The notes beneath the pieces are model-generated. The model was not told where the DNA came from and ran no database searches. It saw nothing but the letters and a program-made list of their open reading frames with translations. Below are positions 50,175 through 59,542 of a DNA stretch of 64,000 nucleotides, piece after piece. Source of the stretch: Pseudochelatococcus lubricantis. Lineage in GTDB: Bacteria > Pseudomonadota > Alphaproteobacteria > Rhizobiales > Beijerinckiaceae. Position numbers and translations under genes: made by a program. Position 1 is the stretch's first letter; each line of letters opens with the position of its first letter. The stretch is from positions 434,001 through 498,000 of the forward strand of contig NZ_JAASQI010000002.1 of the NCBI RefSeq assembly GCF_011762225.1, read 5' to 3'.

Positions 50175-50199
50175 ATATAGTTGCATGTTGCAACTATAT
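50175..50199 (+). terminator. AT-rich hairpin with T-run upstream of cydA
   Basis: An 11-bp perfect stem (ATATAGTTGCA, loop TGT, TGCAACTATAT) is followed by C and six T. It could terminate transcription entering from the VIT-type gene or act as an operator for cydA. Confidence 0.5.
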
Positions 50200-50383
50200 C
50201 ATTTTTTATTTTACATTTATTATTGTTGTAATAATATTCGTGATATGGTCCTTTGCGTTTCGTAATCTTTAGGCAGCACCCTTGGGGCCAATTCGCATCC
50301 GTTGGCCGAATCCGCGGAGCCAACGGGCATCTCCCGTCATCTGTGCGGAGATTGAGAGGACGCCGGGCAACCGGCGTGGAAAG

Positions 50384-51961
50384 ATGGAACTCGACATCGT
50401 ATCGCTCTCGCGCTTCCAGTTCGCGCTGACGGCACTCTATCACTTTCTGTTCGTTCCGCTGACGCTCGGCCTGTCCGTGCTGGTCGCCATCATGGAGACC
50501 GTGTACGTGATGACGGGCCGCCCGATCTGGCGGCAAATGACCCAGTTCTGGGGCACGCTGTTCGGCATCAACTTCGTCATGGGGGTTGCGACGGGCATCG
50601 TGATGGAATTCCAGTTCGGCATGAACTGGAGCTACTACAGCCATTATGTCGGCGATATCTTCGGCGCGCCGCTGGCGGCGGAAGGGCTGATGGCCTTCTT
50701 TCTGGAGGCGACCTTCGTCGGCCTGTTCTTCTTCGGCTGGGACAGGATGTCGAAGGTCGGGCATCTCGCCGCGACCTGGGCGGTGGCGCTCGGCTCCAAC
50801 TTCTCGGCCCTGTGGATCCTGATCGCCAACGGCTGGATGCAGAACCCGGTGGGCTCCGTGTTCAACGTGCAGACTATGCGCATGGAGATCGACAACTTCG
50901 CCGACGTGCTCTTCAATCCGGTGGCGCAGGCCAAGTTCGTGCACACGGTTTCTGCCGGCTATGTCACGGCCTCGCTTTTCGTGCTCGGCGTCTCCGCGTG
51001 GTATCTGCTGAAGGGCCGCGTGCCGGAGCTTGCCAAGCGCTCGATGACGGTCGCGGCCTCGTTCGGCCTTGCCGCCTCGCTTTCCGTGGTCGTGCTGGGC
51101 GACGAGAGCGGCTATCTCGCCAACGAGCATCAGAAGATGAAGCTCGCGGCCATGGAGGCGATGTGGGAGACCGAGCCCGCGCCGGCCGGCTTCACGCTGT
51201 TCGGCTTTCCCGACCAGCAGGCGCGCGAGACGCACTTTGCCATCCGCATTCCTGTGGTCATGGGCCTCATCGCGACCCGCTCGCTGAACACGGAAATCCC
51301 CGGCATCAACGACCTCGTCAGGAGCGCCGAGGGCCATATCCGCAACGGCATTGTCGCCTATGACGCCTTGCAGAAAATCCGCGCGGTGAAACCGGGCGAG
51401 CCGGTGCCGCCGGAGGCGCAGGCCGCTTTCGAGCAGAACGGCCGCCAGCTCGGCTATGCCCTGCTGCTGCGGCGTTATGTCGATGATCCGCGCCTCGCGA
51501 CGGACGAGCAGATCGCCCGCGCGGCGTGGGATACGGTGCCGCACGTGCCGACGCTGTTCTGGTCGTTCCGCGTCATGGTGGGGCTCGGGTTCTTCTTCAT
51601 CCTCCTCACGGCGACCTTCTTCCTGCTGTCCGCCACGCGCCAGCTCGATCGCCGCCGCTGGCTGCTGCGGGTCGCGGTCGCCGCCATTCCGCTGCCGTGG
51701 ATCGCCGCCGAACTCGGCTGGGTGGTGGCCGAAACGGGCCGCCAGCCGTGGTCGATCGAGGGCATCCTGCCCACAGCGGTCGCGGTGTCCGATCTCGGCA
51801 TCACGACGCTGCTGATCACCATCTGCGGCTTCTCGGTGATCTACACGGTGCTGTTCATCATCGAGATGAAGCTGATGCTGCGCGCCATCAGCAAGGGGCC
51901 GGAGGCCGACCACGGCGCGCCGGCGCCGCTCGTTCCCGCCAATCTCGTCGCAGCGGAGTGA
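50384..51961 (+). CDS. cydA: Cytochrome bd ubiquinol oxidase subunit I
   Basis: Carries the three hemes of the high-affinity quinol oxidase. The 525-residue protein starts MELDIVSLSRFQFALTALYH; His20 corresponds to the heme b595 ligand, the His in FVHTVSAGYVTASLF to a further ligand, and the Met in FRVMVGLGFFF to a heme b558 ligand. The Q-loop (HQKMKLAAMEAMWETE) and the GRQPWSIEG segment mark the long bd-I type rather than the cyanide-insensitive oxidase. Start at 50384; a longer upstream frame is noncoding. First gene of cydABXDC. Confidence 0.96.
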   Translation: MELDIVSLSRFQFALTALYHFLFVPLTLGLSVLVAIMETVYVMTGRPIWRQMTQFWGTLFGINFVMGVATGIVMEFQFGMNWSYYSHYVGDIFGAPLAAEGLMAFFLEATFVGLFFFGWDRMSKVGHLAATWAVALGSNFSALWILIANGWMQNPVGSVFNVQTMRMEIDNFADVLFNPVAQAKFVHTVSAGYVTASLFVLGVSAWYLLKGRVPELAKRSMTVAASFGLAASLSVVVLGDESGYLANEHQKMKLAAMEAMWETEPAPAGFTLFGFPDQQARETHFAIRIPVVMGLIATRSLNTEIPGINDLVRSAEGHIRNGIVAYDALQKIRAVKPGEPVPPEAQAAFEQNGRQLGYALLLRRYVDDPRLATDEQIARAAWDTVPHVPTLFWSFRVMVGLGFFFILLTATFFLLSATRQLDRRRWLLRVAVAAIPLPWIAAELGWVVAETGRQPWSIEGILPTAVAVSDLGITTLLITICGFSVIYTVLFIIEMKLMLRAISKGPEADHGAPAPLVPANLVAAE

Positions 51962-51966
51962 CAGCG

Positions 51967-53118
51967 ATGATTCTGCATGAACTGATCGACTATCCGACGC
52001 TGCGCGTCATCTGGTGGGTGCTGCTCGGCGTCATCCTGATCGGCTTTGCCGCGATGGACGGCTTCGATCTGGGAACCGGCATCCTGCTGCCCTTCGTGGG
52101 GCGCGACGACGTGGAGCGTCGCATCGTCATCAACACCGTGGGCCCGGTGTGGGAGGGCAACCAGGTGTGGCTCATCCTGGGCGGCGGCGCCATCTTCGCC
52201 TCGTGGCCGCAGCTGTATGCCGTCTCCTTCTCCGGCTTCTATCTGGCGATGTTCGCCATCCTGTTCGCGCTGATCCTGCGGCCGGTCGGCTTCAAATATC
52301 GCAGCAAGCTGGACGATACGCGCTGGCGCTCGGCGTGGGACTGGGCGCTGTTCATCGGCGGCTTCCTGCCCTCGCTGATCTTCGGCGTGGCGGTGGGCAA
52401 CACGCTGGCGGGCGTGCCGTTCCGCATCGACGATGACCTGCGCATCTTCTACGACGGCACCTTCTTCGGCCTGCTCAACCCCTTCGCGCTGCTGTGCGGC
52501 CTCGTCTCCGTCGCCATGCTGACCATGCACGGCGCAACCTGGCTGGCGCTGAAGACGGAGGGCGAGGTGAGGGCGCGCGCCGTCTCGTACGGCAAGCGCG
52601 CGGCGCTGGCGACGATCGCGCTCTTCGCGCTCGGGGGCGTCGCGCTGTGGCTCTTCGTGGACGGCTACGTGATCACCAGCGTCATCAACCCGGCCGGCCC
52701 GTCGAACCCGCTGCTGAAGACGGTGGAGCGCGAGGCGCAGGCGTGGTTCGCCAACTACGGCGCCTATCCGTGGACGCTGATCGCGCCCGCGCTCGGCTTC
52801 CTCGGGCCGCTCGTCGTATGGGCGCTGATCGGCTCGAAGCGGGAGATCGTCACGCTGGCCGCCGGCATGGTGAGCGCGTTCGGCGTCATCGCGACCGTGG
52901 GCGTCTCGATGTTCCCGTTCATCCTGCCGTCCACCGAGCAGCCGGGCGCAAGCCTGACGGTGTGGGACGCCTCGTCGAGCCACCAGACGCTGTTCATCAT
53001 GCTTTGCATCAGCCTGCTCTTCCTGCCGATCGTGCTCGCCTACACGGCATGGGTCTACAGCATCCTGCGCGGCAAGGTCGGGCGGGAAGAGGTAGAGGGC
53101 GGCGGACACGCCTACTGA
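51967..53118 (+). CDS. cydB: Cytochrome bd ubiquinol oxidase subunit II
   Basis: CydB (383 residues) is the heme-less partner subunit. It starts MILHELIDYPTLRVIWWVLL, contains FAAMDGFDLGTGILLPFVG, GPVWEGNQVWLILGGGAIFA and ASSSHQTLFIMLC. It has eight to nine membrane segments. It lies 5 nt after cydA and 13 nt before cydX. Confidence 0.96.
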   Translation: MILHELIDYPTLRVIWWVLLGVILIGFAAMDGFDLGTGILLPFVGRDDVERRIVINTVGPVWEGNQVWLILGGGAIFASWPQLYAVSFSGFYLAMFAILFALILRPVGFKYRSKLDDTRWRSAWDWALFIGGFLPSLIFGVAVGNTLAGVPFRIDDDLRIFYDGTFFGLLNPFALLCGLVSVAMLTMHGATWLALKTEGEVRARAVSYGKRAALATIALFALGGVALWLFVDGYVITSVINPAGPSNPLLKTVEREAQAWFANYGAYPWTLIAPALGFLGPLVVWALIGSKREIVTLAAGMVSAFGVIATVGVSMFPFILPSTEQPGASLTVWDASSSHQTLFIMLCISLLFLPIVLAYTAWVYSILRGKVGREEVEGGGHAY

Positions 53119-53131
53119 AGGGGGAACGACG

Positions 53132-53245
53132 ATGTGGTATTTCGCATGGCTTCTCGGCCTGCCGCTGGCGGCCGCCTTCGCGGTGCTGAACGCGATGTGG
53201 TATGAACTGATGGACGACGAAGCGAAGAAAACGAAAACCCGGTGA
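53132..53245 (+). CDS. cydX: Cytochrome bd oxidase small subunit CydX
   Basis: A 37-residue single-pass membrane subunit needed for stable bd oxidase. It starts MWYFAWLLGLPLAAAF, very close to the known CydX start MWYFAWILG, with a WYELMDD segment after the helix and a lysine-rich tail. Its TGA overlaps the cydD GTG (GTGA), and it follows cydB by 13 nt behind GGGGGAACG. It is short and easily missed by gene finders, but the family signature and position are decisive. Confidence 0.95.
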   Translation: MWYFAWLLGLPLAAAFAVLNAMWYELMDDEAKKTKTR

Positions 53246-54975
53246 AGGGACGCCCGCCAGAAAGCACGCAAGCGGCCGCTGATTTGCAGGCGGCCGTTCC
53301 CGATGACAGGTCGCGACGGTCCGGTGTTGGCCTTGGCGCCTGGATGCAGGCGGGCGCCGCCTTGCTCTGGCTGCCGCAGGCCGCGGCGCTGGCGTGGGCC
53401 GTGCAGCAGCTCTCGGCGGGTGCGGGCTTCCGGGCGGTGGTTCTGCCGGCGGCGGCCGTCTTCCTGCTGGGCACGCTGCGCGCGCTCGTCCACGCGGCGG
53501 GCAGCCGGCTGACGTTCCGTGCCGCGCGGGCGCAACTCGCGGCGATGCGTGCGCGGGCGGTGACGGCCATCGCGCGCCGGTCGCCGGTCGACCGGGAGAA
53601 GCCCGCTTCCGGTTTTGCGGCGAGTGCTATCGGCGAACAGGCCGAGGCCGTGCTGCCCTATCTGTCGCGCTATCGGCCCGTGCGCCTGCGTACCGCGCTG
53701 GTGCCTGCCGCGATCCTCGCCGTCGTCCTGCCGCTGTCCTGGCTGGCGGCGCTCGTCCTGCTGGTTTCCGCGCCGCTGATCCCGCTCTTCATGGCGCTGA
53801 TCGGCTTGCGCGCGAAGGAGGCCAGCGAGGCGCAGATGCTGGAGATCGGCGGCATGAACGGCTTCCTGCTCGACAGGCTGCGGGGCATGACCACCATCCG
53901 CGCGCTGCACGCCACGGAGGCTACTGCACTGCGCCTGCGTGCTTCCGCCGTCGCGCTGAAGGAGCGCACGATGGCTGTGCTGCGCATCGCTTTCCTGTCC
54001 TCCGCCGTGCTGGAGCTGTTTTCGGCGCTCGGCGTGGCGCTGATCGCAGTCTATGTCGGTTTCCATTTTCTGGGGCAGTTTCCCTTCGGCGCATGGGGCG
54101 GCAAGCTGACGCTGGGCGAGGGACTGTTCATCCTGCTGCTGGCGCCTACCTTCTTCGAGCCGCTGCGTGAACTCGCCACCGTCTGGCACGACCGTGCCGC
54201 CGGCGAGGCGGCTCTCGGCGCCCTGCGCGGGCTGGCGGGGGAGGGAGACGGAGCGATGCTCCTGCCCGGCGCGCTCGTCGCCGCGCGTGCGTCCGCTGAC
54301 ACCGGCGCGCGTGCCCTGCCGCCCGCCGTGGCGGTCCGCGATCTCGCGTTCCGCTATCCGGGAGATGCCGAAAACGTCATCGACGGCTTTTCGCTCGATG
54401 TCGCGGCCGGCGAGAAGGTCGCTCTGCTGGGCACGAGCGGCGCGGGCAAATCCACCCTGCTGGCGCTGATCGCCGGGCTCGCCGGTGCGCGGACGGGCGA
54501 GATCGCCGTCGGCGGCATGCCGCTCACCGGCGACACGGCGGCGAGCCTGCGCGGGCGCATGGCCTGGATCGGGCAGAAGCCGCATTTCTTCGCCGGCAGC
54601 GTCGCGCGCAATGTCACGCTGGACCGCGACCGGATCGGGCGGGCGGACGTGGCGCGCGCCCTCACGTTATGTGCCATCGGCGACCGGGCTGCGACGTGCA
54701 TTGTCGGCGAGGCGGGCGCGGGACTTTCCGGCGGCGAAGCCCTGCGGCTCGCGCTGGCGCGGGCGGCGGCGGACCCGCGTGCCGATCTCATCCTTGCCGA
54801 CGAACCCACGGCCCATCTCGATTCCATGACGGCGGCGGAGGTCACGGCGGGCCTGCTGCAATCGGCCGCGGGGCGCACACTGATCGTCGCCACTCACGAT
54901 CCCGTGCTCGCCGCGCGCATGGATCGTGTCGTGCGCATCGGCGATGCCGCGCCGGCGGGCCGGGAGGCGTCATGA
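53242..54975 (+). CDS. cydD: ABC transporter CydD (thiol reductant exporter subunit)
   Basis: CydDC exports glutathione and cysteine to the periplasm and is required for bd oxidase assembly. This half (577 residues) has a six-segment exporter domain and an ATPase with Walker A GTSGAGKST, signature LSGGE in place of LSGGQ, and Walker B LILADEPTAHLD. GTG at 53242 overlaps the cydX stop. The signature Glu is a small departure; a D-loop and switch His (ATHDPVL) are intact. Confidence 0.92.
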   Translation: MKGRPPESTQAAADLQAAVPDDRSRRSGVGLGAWMQAGAALLWLPQAAALAWAVQQLSAGAGFRAVVLPAAAVFLLGTLRALVHAAGSRLTFRAARAQLAAMRARAVTAIARRSPVDREKPASGFAASAIGEQAEAVLPYLSRYRPVRLRTALVPAAILAVVLPLSWLAALVLLVSAPLIPLFMALIGLRAKEASEAQMLEIGGMNGFLLDRLRGMTTIRALHATEATALRLRASAVALKERTMAVLRIAFLSSAVLELFSALGVALIAVYVGFHFLGQFPFGAWGGKLTLGEGLFILLLAPTFFEPLRELATVWHDRAAGEAALGALRGLAGEGDGAMLLPGALVAARASADTGARALPPAVAVRDLAFRYPGDAENVIDGFSLDVAAGEKVALLGTSGAGKSTLLALIAGLAGARTGEIAVGGMPLTGDTAASLRGRMAWIGQKPHFFAGSVARNVTLDRDRIGRADVARALTLCAIGDRAATCIVGEAGAGLSGGEALRLALARAAADPRADLILADEPTAHLDSMTAAEVTAGLLQSAAGRTLIVATHDPVLAARMDRVVRIGDAAPAGREAS

Positions 54976-56684
54976 TCCGGGGCGGCTGGCGCGACATGCG
55001 CCCCATCCTCGCGCTTTTCTGGGCCGGACAACGGCGGATGCTGCTGCTCGGCGTCGTGCTCGCGGCGCTGACGATGCTCGCCGGTGTCGCCCTGCTTGGC
55101 CTTTCCGGCTGGTTCATCGCCGCTGCCGCGCTTGCCGGGCTGCTGCCGGCGACCGCGCTGGCGTTCGACGTGTTCGCGCCCGCCGCCGGCGTTCGGCTGC
55201 TGGCGCTGGTGCGCACCGCCGGGCGTTACGGCGAGCGGCTGACGACGCACGATGCGACGCTCGCCATCCTCGCCACGATCCGCGAGCGGCTGTTTCGCGG
55301 CTGGGCGCGGCCCGGCATGGCCCGCCGCCTGCTGATGCGCCCGGCAACGCTGCTCTTCCGGCTCACGGCGGACGTCGATGCCTTGGATTCGGTTTATCTG
55401 CGCGTGATCGTGCCTGCGGTCGCCGCCATCGCCACGGCGCTGCTCGCGGGGGGCGCGGTCGCGCTTGCCCATGCCTGGACGGGGCTGGCGCTGGCGGTGG
55501 CGCTGCTCGCCGCCGGGCTCGGCATTCCGCTTGCGGTCGCCCGCGCCGGCCGCCGGCAGGCTCGCCTGCGCGCCTTCGCGCTGGAGGCATTGCGCGCCCG
55601 CACCATCGACCTTTCCTCCGGGCAGACGGAACTCGTCATGGCCGGGCAGCTCGCGGCACAGTGCGAGCGGGTGCTGGCGGCCGACGGGCGGCTGAGCGTG
55701 GCGGACGATGCCCTTCATCGTCTCGATACGTATTCGGCCGCGGGCTTCGGTCTCGTCTCGACCTCCGTCCTTACCGCGATGCTGCTAACGGTCGGCGTGC
55801 TGGTGGAAGGCGGTGCGATCGGCGCGCCTGTGGCGGCGCTGCTGCTGCTCGTCGCGCTCGCTGCGCTCGAACCCTTCGCAGGTCTGCAACGCGGCGCGCT
55901 GGAACTCGGACGCACGCTGCTCTCCGCGCGCCGGCTCGGCCCGCAACTGGCGGACGCGGGGGAGGCGGCGGCGTCCGCCGCGCGGCCCACGCCCGGCTTG
56001 GCGCTTGCGCTGGAACGGGTCACGTTCTTCCATGACGGCGCGGATTGCCCCGTCCTCGACGACCTGTCTCTGACGATATCCGAAGGCGAGGTCGTCGCCC
56101 TCGTCGGCCCGAGCGGCGCGGGGAAATCAACGCTGCTCGCGCTTCTCGCCGGGGAACTGCAGCCGCGCACGGGCACCGTGAGAGCGCAGCCCCTGACGCT
56201 GCTGCCACAGCGCACGGAACTCTTTCAGGACAGCCTGCGCGACAACCTGCGTCTCGCCGCGCCCGCCGCGCCCGCCGCATCCGACACGCTGCTCTGGCAG
56301 GCGCTCGACGACGCGGGGCTCGCTGCCGGCGTGCGCCGGATGTCCTCCGGCCTCGACACGCGCCTCGGCGAGGGCGGCCTCGGGCTTTCGGGCGGGCAGG
56401 CACGCCGGCTCGCGCTCGCGCGCCTTCTATTGCGCCCCGATCCCCTGTGGCTCATCGATGAGGCGACCGAAGGCCTGGACGCCGTGACAGCGCGCGACGT
56501 GCTGCGACGCCTTCATGGCGCGGCAAAAACGGGTGGGCGCACCATGCTGATTGCAACCCACGTGCGGCGCGAGGCGGAGGCCGCCGACCGCCTCGTCGTC
56601 ATGGCGCAAGGCCACCTGATCCGCGACGTGCGGCGCAGCGACCCCGCCTTCGCGGAAACGCTCGCGAGCCTGCGCCCTGACTGA
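54972..56684 (+). CDS. cydC: ABC transporter CydC (thiol reductant exporter subunit)
   Basis: The partner of CydD (570 residues). The exporter domain begins MRPILALFWAGQRRMLLLGV; the ATPase has Walker A GPSGAGKST, LSGGQARRLALARLLL and Walker B LWLIDEATEGLD, with switch histidine in ATHVRRE. The ATG overlaps the cydD stop by 4 nt. The order cydABX then DC differs from species where cydDC precede cydAB. Confidence 0.92.
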   Translation: MIRGGWRDMRPILALFWAGQRRMLLLGVVLAALTMLAGVALLGLSGWFIAAAALAGLLPATALAFDVFAPAAGVRLLALVRTAGRYGERLTTHDATLAILATIRERLFRGWARPGMARRLLMRPATLLFRLTADVDALDSVYLRVIVPAVAAIATALLAGGAVALAHAWTGLALAVALLAAGLGIPLAVARAGRRQARLRAFALEALRARTIDLSSGQTELVMAGQLAAQCERVLAADGRLSVADDALHRLDTYSAAGFGLVSTSVLTAMLLTVGVLVEGGAIGAPVAALLLLVALAALEPFAGLQRGALELGRTLLSARRLGPQLADAGEAAASAARPTPGLALALERVTFFHDGADCPVLDDLSLTISEGEVVALVGPSGAGKSTLLALLAGELQPRTGTVRAQPLTLLPQRTELFQDSLRDNLRLAAPAAPAASDTLLWQALDDAGLAAGVRRMSSGLDTRLGEGGLGLSGGQARRLALARLLLRPDPLWLIDEATEGLDAVTARDVLRRLHGAAKTGGRTMLIATHVRREAEAADRLVVMAQGHLIRDVRRSDPAFAETLASLRPD

Positions 56685-56767
56685 GCGGACGTTGCGCCGG
56701 TTCCGCCCCCTTGCTTTCGCCTCAAATTCATCCAGAGAACGGCACCCGTTTTGTGATTGGATGACTC

Positions 56768-56811
56768 ATATCAACGCCTGTCCTTGCCCCTCCCTCGATC
56801 GAGGGAGGGTA
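56768..56811. repeat. Intergenic repeat with 22-bp perfect palindrome
   Basis: CCCTCCCTCGA followed by its reverse complement TCGAGGGAGGG (56788-56809) forms a loopless perfect palindrome. It is 2 nt from the carbonic anhydrase stop, in the convergent gap with cydC. ATATCAACGC just before it also stands at 6789-6798, linking it to the TCGAGGG-type repeats at 6.8 kb and 41.1 kb. It may act as a bidirectional transcript-end barrier. Confidence 0.6.
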
Positions 56812-57486
56812 TCAGGTGCAGCGAAAGCGGGGGAGCAACGCGGAGGCCTCCACGGTCGGCTCGAATGCGCCGGAAGCGGGGTCGCGCACCAGCAGTTCGC
56901 CGCTGCCGATGCCGAAATAGGCGCCGTGCAGCGTGAGCGCGCCGCCCGCGACCGCCCGCGCGACGAAGGGAAAGGTCAGCAGGTTATCGAGGCTCAGCGC
57001 CACAGACGCCAGTTCGAGGCGCCGCAGATAATCCGCTCCGTCATACCCCGTCCGCGCGCCTAGCCCGTTTGCCGCCGGTGCGATCTGGGACATCCAGTTG
57101 CCGATGAAGTCGCCCGCCGAAAGCGGCTTGCTCTCGTCCGCGAACGCCTTGATGCCGCCGCAGGAGGCGTGGCCGAGCACGACGATATGCTTCACCTTGA
57201 GGGCCTGGACACCGAATTCCAGCGCCGCACTCGTGCCATGTTGCGAATCGCGGTCCGTGTCATAGGCCGGCACCAGATTGGCAACGTTGCGCACCACGAG
57301 CAGTTCACCGGGCGAGGCATCGAAAATGACCTCCGGCGACACGCGCGAATCGACGCAGCCGACCACCATGATCTCGGGGCTCTGTCCGCTCTCCGCCAGC
57401 ACCGCGTAGCGCGACCGCTCGCTGGTGAAGCGTCCGTCGAGGAATGAGCGGTAACCGTCTACAAGCCGTTTGGGAAACATGACCAT
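56812..57486 (-). CDS. Beta-class carbonic anhydrase
   Basis: Interconverts CO2 and bicarbonate. The 224-residue protein has the zinc ligands Cys44 (with Asp46 and Arg48 in CVDSRVSPEV), His106 and Cys109 (GHASCGGI), and the RNVANLVP motif. Start codons ATG at 57486 and 57480 are both possible. It follows the Xaa-Pro aminopeptidase by 33 nt on the same strand and may be read with it. Confidence 0.93.
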   Translation of the reverse strand: MVMFPKRLVDGYRSFLDGRFTSERSRYAVLAESGQSPEIMVVGCVDSRVSPEVIFDASPGELLVVRNVANLVPAYDTDRDSQHGTSAALEFGVQALKVKHIVVLGHASCGGIKAFADESKPLSAGDFIGNWMSQIAPAANGLGARTGYDGADYLRRLELASVALSLDNLLTFPFVARAVAGGALTLHGAYFGIGSGELLVRDPASGAFEPTVEASALLPRFRCT

Positions 57487-57519
57487 CGTCCACGCAAGTC
57501 CTGTATGCTGATAAACAGA

Positions 57520-59397
57520 TCAGAGGGGCGCCGTCGCGCTGGCAAGCCACGCGCGCGTCTCGTCGTCGACATGGGCCGCGAGCGTGTTGCGGACGCGGTC
57601 GTGATAGGCGTTGAGCCACGCGCGCTCGCCGTCGCTCAGCAGCGACACGGCAACGAGGCTGCGGTCAATGGGCGCGAGCGTGATGGTTTCGAACCCGAGG
57701 ACGGGCCGGTCCGCGCCCGGCACCTGCCGGTCCTCGACGACCAGCAAATTCTCGATGCGGATGCCGTAATGCCCCTCGCGGTAGTATCCGGGTTCGTTCG
57801 ACAGGATCATGCCGGCTTCGAGCGCGACCCCGCCGAGCCGGGAAATGCGCTGCGGCCCCTCGTGCACCGACAGGAAGGAGCCGACGCCGTGGCCGGTGCC
57901 ATGGTCGAAGTCGAGCCCCGCTTCCCAGAGCGGACGCCGGGCGAAGGGGTCGATCTGCGTGCCGGATGTGCCTTTGGGGAAGACGGCGGTCGCGACGGCG
58001 ATATGGCCCTTGAGGACCCGCGTGAACCGGTCCCGCAATTCGGGCGACGGCGTGCCGATCGCCACCGTGCGCGTGATGTCCGTGGTGCCGTCGACATATT
58101 GCCCGCCCGAATCGACCAGCAGGATGCCGGGCGTCACCGGGCGGTTGCCGGCGCGGGTGACGCGGTAGTGGGGCAGCGCGGCGTTCTCGTTCGCGCCGGC
58201 GATGGTCGGGAAGGAGATGTCCACCAGCAGACCGGTGTCGCGCCTGAAGCCTTCCAGCGCCTCGACGACATCGATCTCCGTGAGCTTGCCGGAGGGGGCC
58301 TCGCGCGCCACCCAGGCCAGGAACCGCGTCACGGCGGTGCCGTCCCGCCGCTGTGCAGCGCGCGCACCCTCGATCTCGCGCCGGTTCTTGACCGCCTTGA
58401 GCGCTGTCAGCGGGTCGTCGGCGATGTGGAACCGGGCCTCGGCGTTGGCGACGGTATGCTGCAGGGCGAAGGCGCCCGTCGCGGAATCGATCTGGATGCA
58501 GACGGCCTTTCCCGCGCGTGCCACGAGACCGGCGATGGCGTGGGCCAGCGCCTCCCGCGCCCCGAGGGGACGCCCCTCGGGCGCAGTACCCGCCGGTGCC
58601 AGGTCCGCGACCTGACTGACGGCGCTCGCCGTGATCTCGTCGAAGCGGTCGGGCGCGAGGAACAGCGTCGGCCTCTCCGTCGCCGGCACCAGTGCATAGC
58701 CGAGCGCAATCGGCGTGTGAGGCACGTCGCTGCCGCGAATATTGAACAGCCACGCGATGTTGTGCGGATCGCTGACGATCAGCCCGTCAATCTTTGCCTG
58801 CGCGAGCCGCTCGCGCAGGCGTGCCAGCTTGCTGGCTGCGGTTTCGCCGGCGACCGAAAGCGGATGCAGCCGGACGGGCGCGCGTGGCTGCGGCGGACGG
58901 TTGCTCCAGACGGCGTCGAGGGGGTTTTCAGCGACCGCCACAAGCGTGCCGCGCGCCTCCGCGACGGCCTTCTCCATCCGCCGGACCTGCCCGTCCGTAT
59001 GCAGCCATGGGTCATAGCCGAGCGCGCCACCTTCGGGCAGGTGGCTGGCGATCCATTGCTCCGGCGTGGTCTGCGCAAGCGCGACCGGCGCGAAGAGAGT
59101 GGTGTCGATCTGCTCGCGAACCTGAATGACGTACCGCCCATCGACCACTACCGCGGCTTCATTCTCCAGCACCACCGCGGTGCCGGCGGAGCCGGAAAAG
59201 CCCGTCAGCCACGCCAGCCTTTCCTCGCCCGCCGGGACGTATTCTCCTTGATGCTCGTCGGCGCGGGGTACGATGAAGCCGGAAAGGCCGTGCTGCGCCA
59301 GCACGCGGCGGAGGGCGGCCAGACGCTCCGCTCCCGGTCGCGCGCCGGGCGGTGCGGCAGCGGCCGGATCATCGAAGGACTGGTACCTGCTGGTCAT
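57520..59397 (-). CDS. Xaa-Pro aminopeptidase, M24B family (long form)
   Basis: Removes N-terminal residues preceding proline. The 625-residue protein has three domains, as in the eukaryotic-type XPNPEP1 form: two creatinase-like N-terminal domains (SGFIVPRADEHQGEYVPAGE, LIVSDPHNIAWLFNIRG) and a pita-bread catalytic domain. Metal ligands are in LVDSGGQYVDGTTDITRT, the His-rich FDHGTGHGVGSFL, LSNEPGYY and RIENLLVV. ATG at 59397 follows GGGGAG by 7 nt; an ATG five codons earlier is less likely. This long form is common in alphaproteobacteria. Divergent from lysK with 268 nt between. Confidence 0.9.
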   Translation of the reverse strand: MTSRYQSFDDPAAAAPPGARPGAERLAALRRVLAQHGLSGFIVPRADEHQGEYVPAGEERLAWLTGFSGSAGTAVVLENEAAVVVDGRYVIQVREQIDTTLFAPVALAQTTPEQWIASHLPEGGALGYDPWLHTDGQVRRMEKAVAEARGTLVAVAENPLDAVWSNRPPQPRAPVRLHPLSVAGETAASKLARLRERLAQAKIDGLIVSDPHNIAWLFNIRGSDVPHTPIALGYALVPATERPTLFLAPDRFDEITASAVSQVADLAPAGTAPEGRPLGAREALAHAIAGLVARAGKAVCIQIDSATGAFALQHTVANAEARFHIADDPLTALKAVKNRREIEGARAAQRRDGTAVTRFLAWVAREAPSGKLTEIDVVEALEGFRRDTGLLVDISFPTIAGANENAALPHYRVTRAGNRPVTPGILLVDSGGQYVDGTTDITRTVAIGTPSPELRDRFTRVLKGHIAVATAVFPKGTSGTQIDPFARRPLWEAGLDFDHGTGHGVGSFLSVHEGPQRISRLGGVALEAGMILSNEPGYYREGHYGIRIENLLVVEDRQVPGADRPVLGFETITLAPIDRSLVAVSLLSDGERAWLNAYHDRVRNTLAAHVDDETRAWLASATAPL

Positions 59398-59542
59398 GGC
59401 GATTCTCCCCACGAAGCCGAATGAAGCGCGAAACTAACCCGTTCCGCGGCGCAACGGCACACGATATCGACAAAATCGCCGCGGGAAAGCCCAAATTCCG
59501 GTCGGCGGCGTCCTGAATCGCGGTGAAGGGGTACCTGCCGCG

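Larger units (their letters stand above)
49742..50383 (+). other. 642-nt intergenic region upstream of cydA, rich in palindromes
   Basis: No gene is seen. It contains GATCAGATGG/CCATCTGATC (49953-49974), a 16-bp perfect stem AGAATCTGTCCTGTTT/AAACAGGACAGATTCT (50004-50041), a segment resembling a second repeat unit (TAGAGCGCACGG...TGCGTTTTTT, 50104-50156), and an 11-bp hairpin ATATAGTTGCA/TGCAACTATAT (50175-50199) followed by CATTTTTTATTTT. Bases 50090-50250 are AT-rich. The layout resembles intergenic mosaic repeats of other Hyphomicrobiales. Promoter elements for cydA must be here, but no FNR or RoxR site is evident to me. Confidence 0.5.

Noticed and set aside
51841-54585. 914-codon minus-strand frame opposite cydB, cydX and cydD
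   Set aside because: Spans three coupled genes on the other strand and shows no recognisable motif.
54722-54740. LSGGE in place of LSGGQ in CydD considered as a defect
   Set aside because: All other ATPase motifs are intact and asymmetric signatures are normal in heterodimeric exporters.
57505-59424. 639-codon plus-strand frame opposite the Xaa-Pro aminopeptidase, and a similar 675-codon frame opposite lysK
   Set aside because: Both mirror genes with intact catalytic motifs and have the usual antisense composition.
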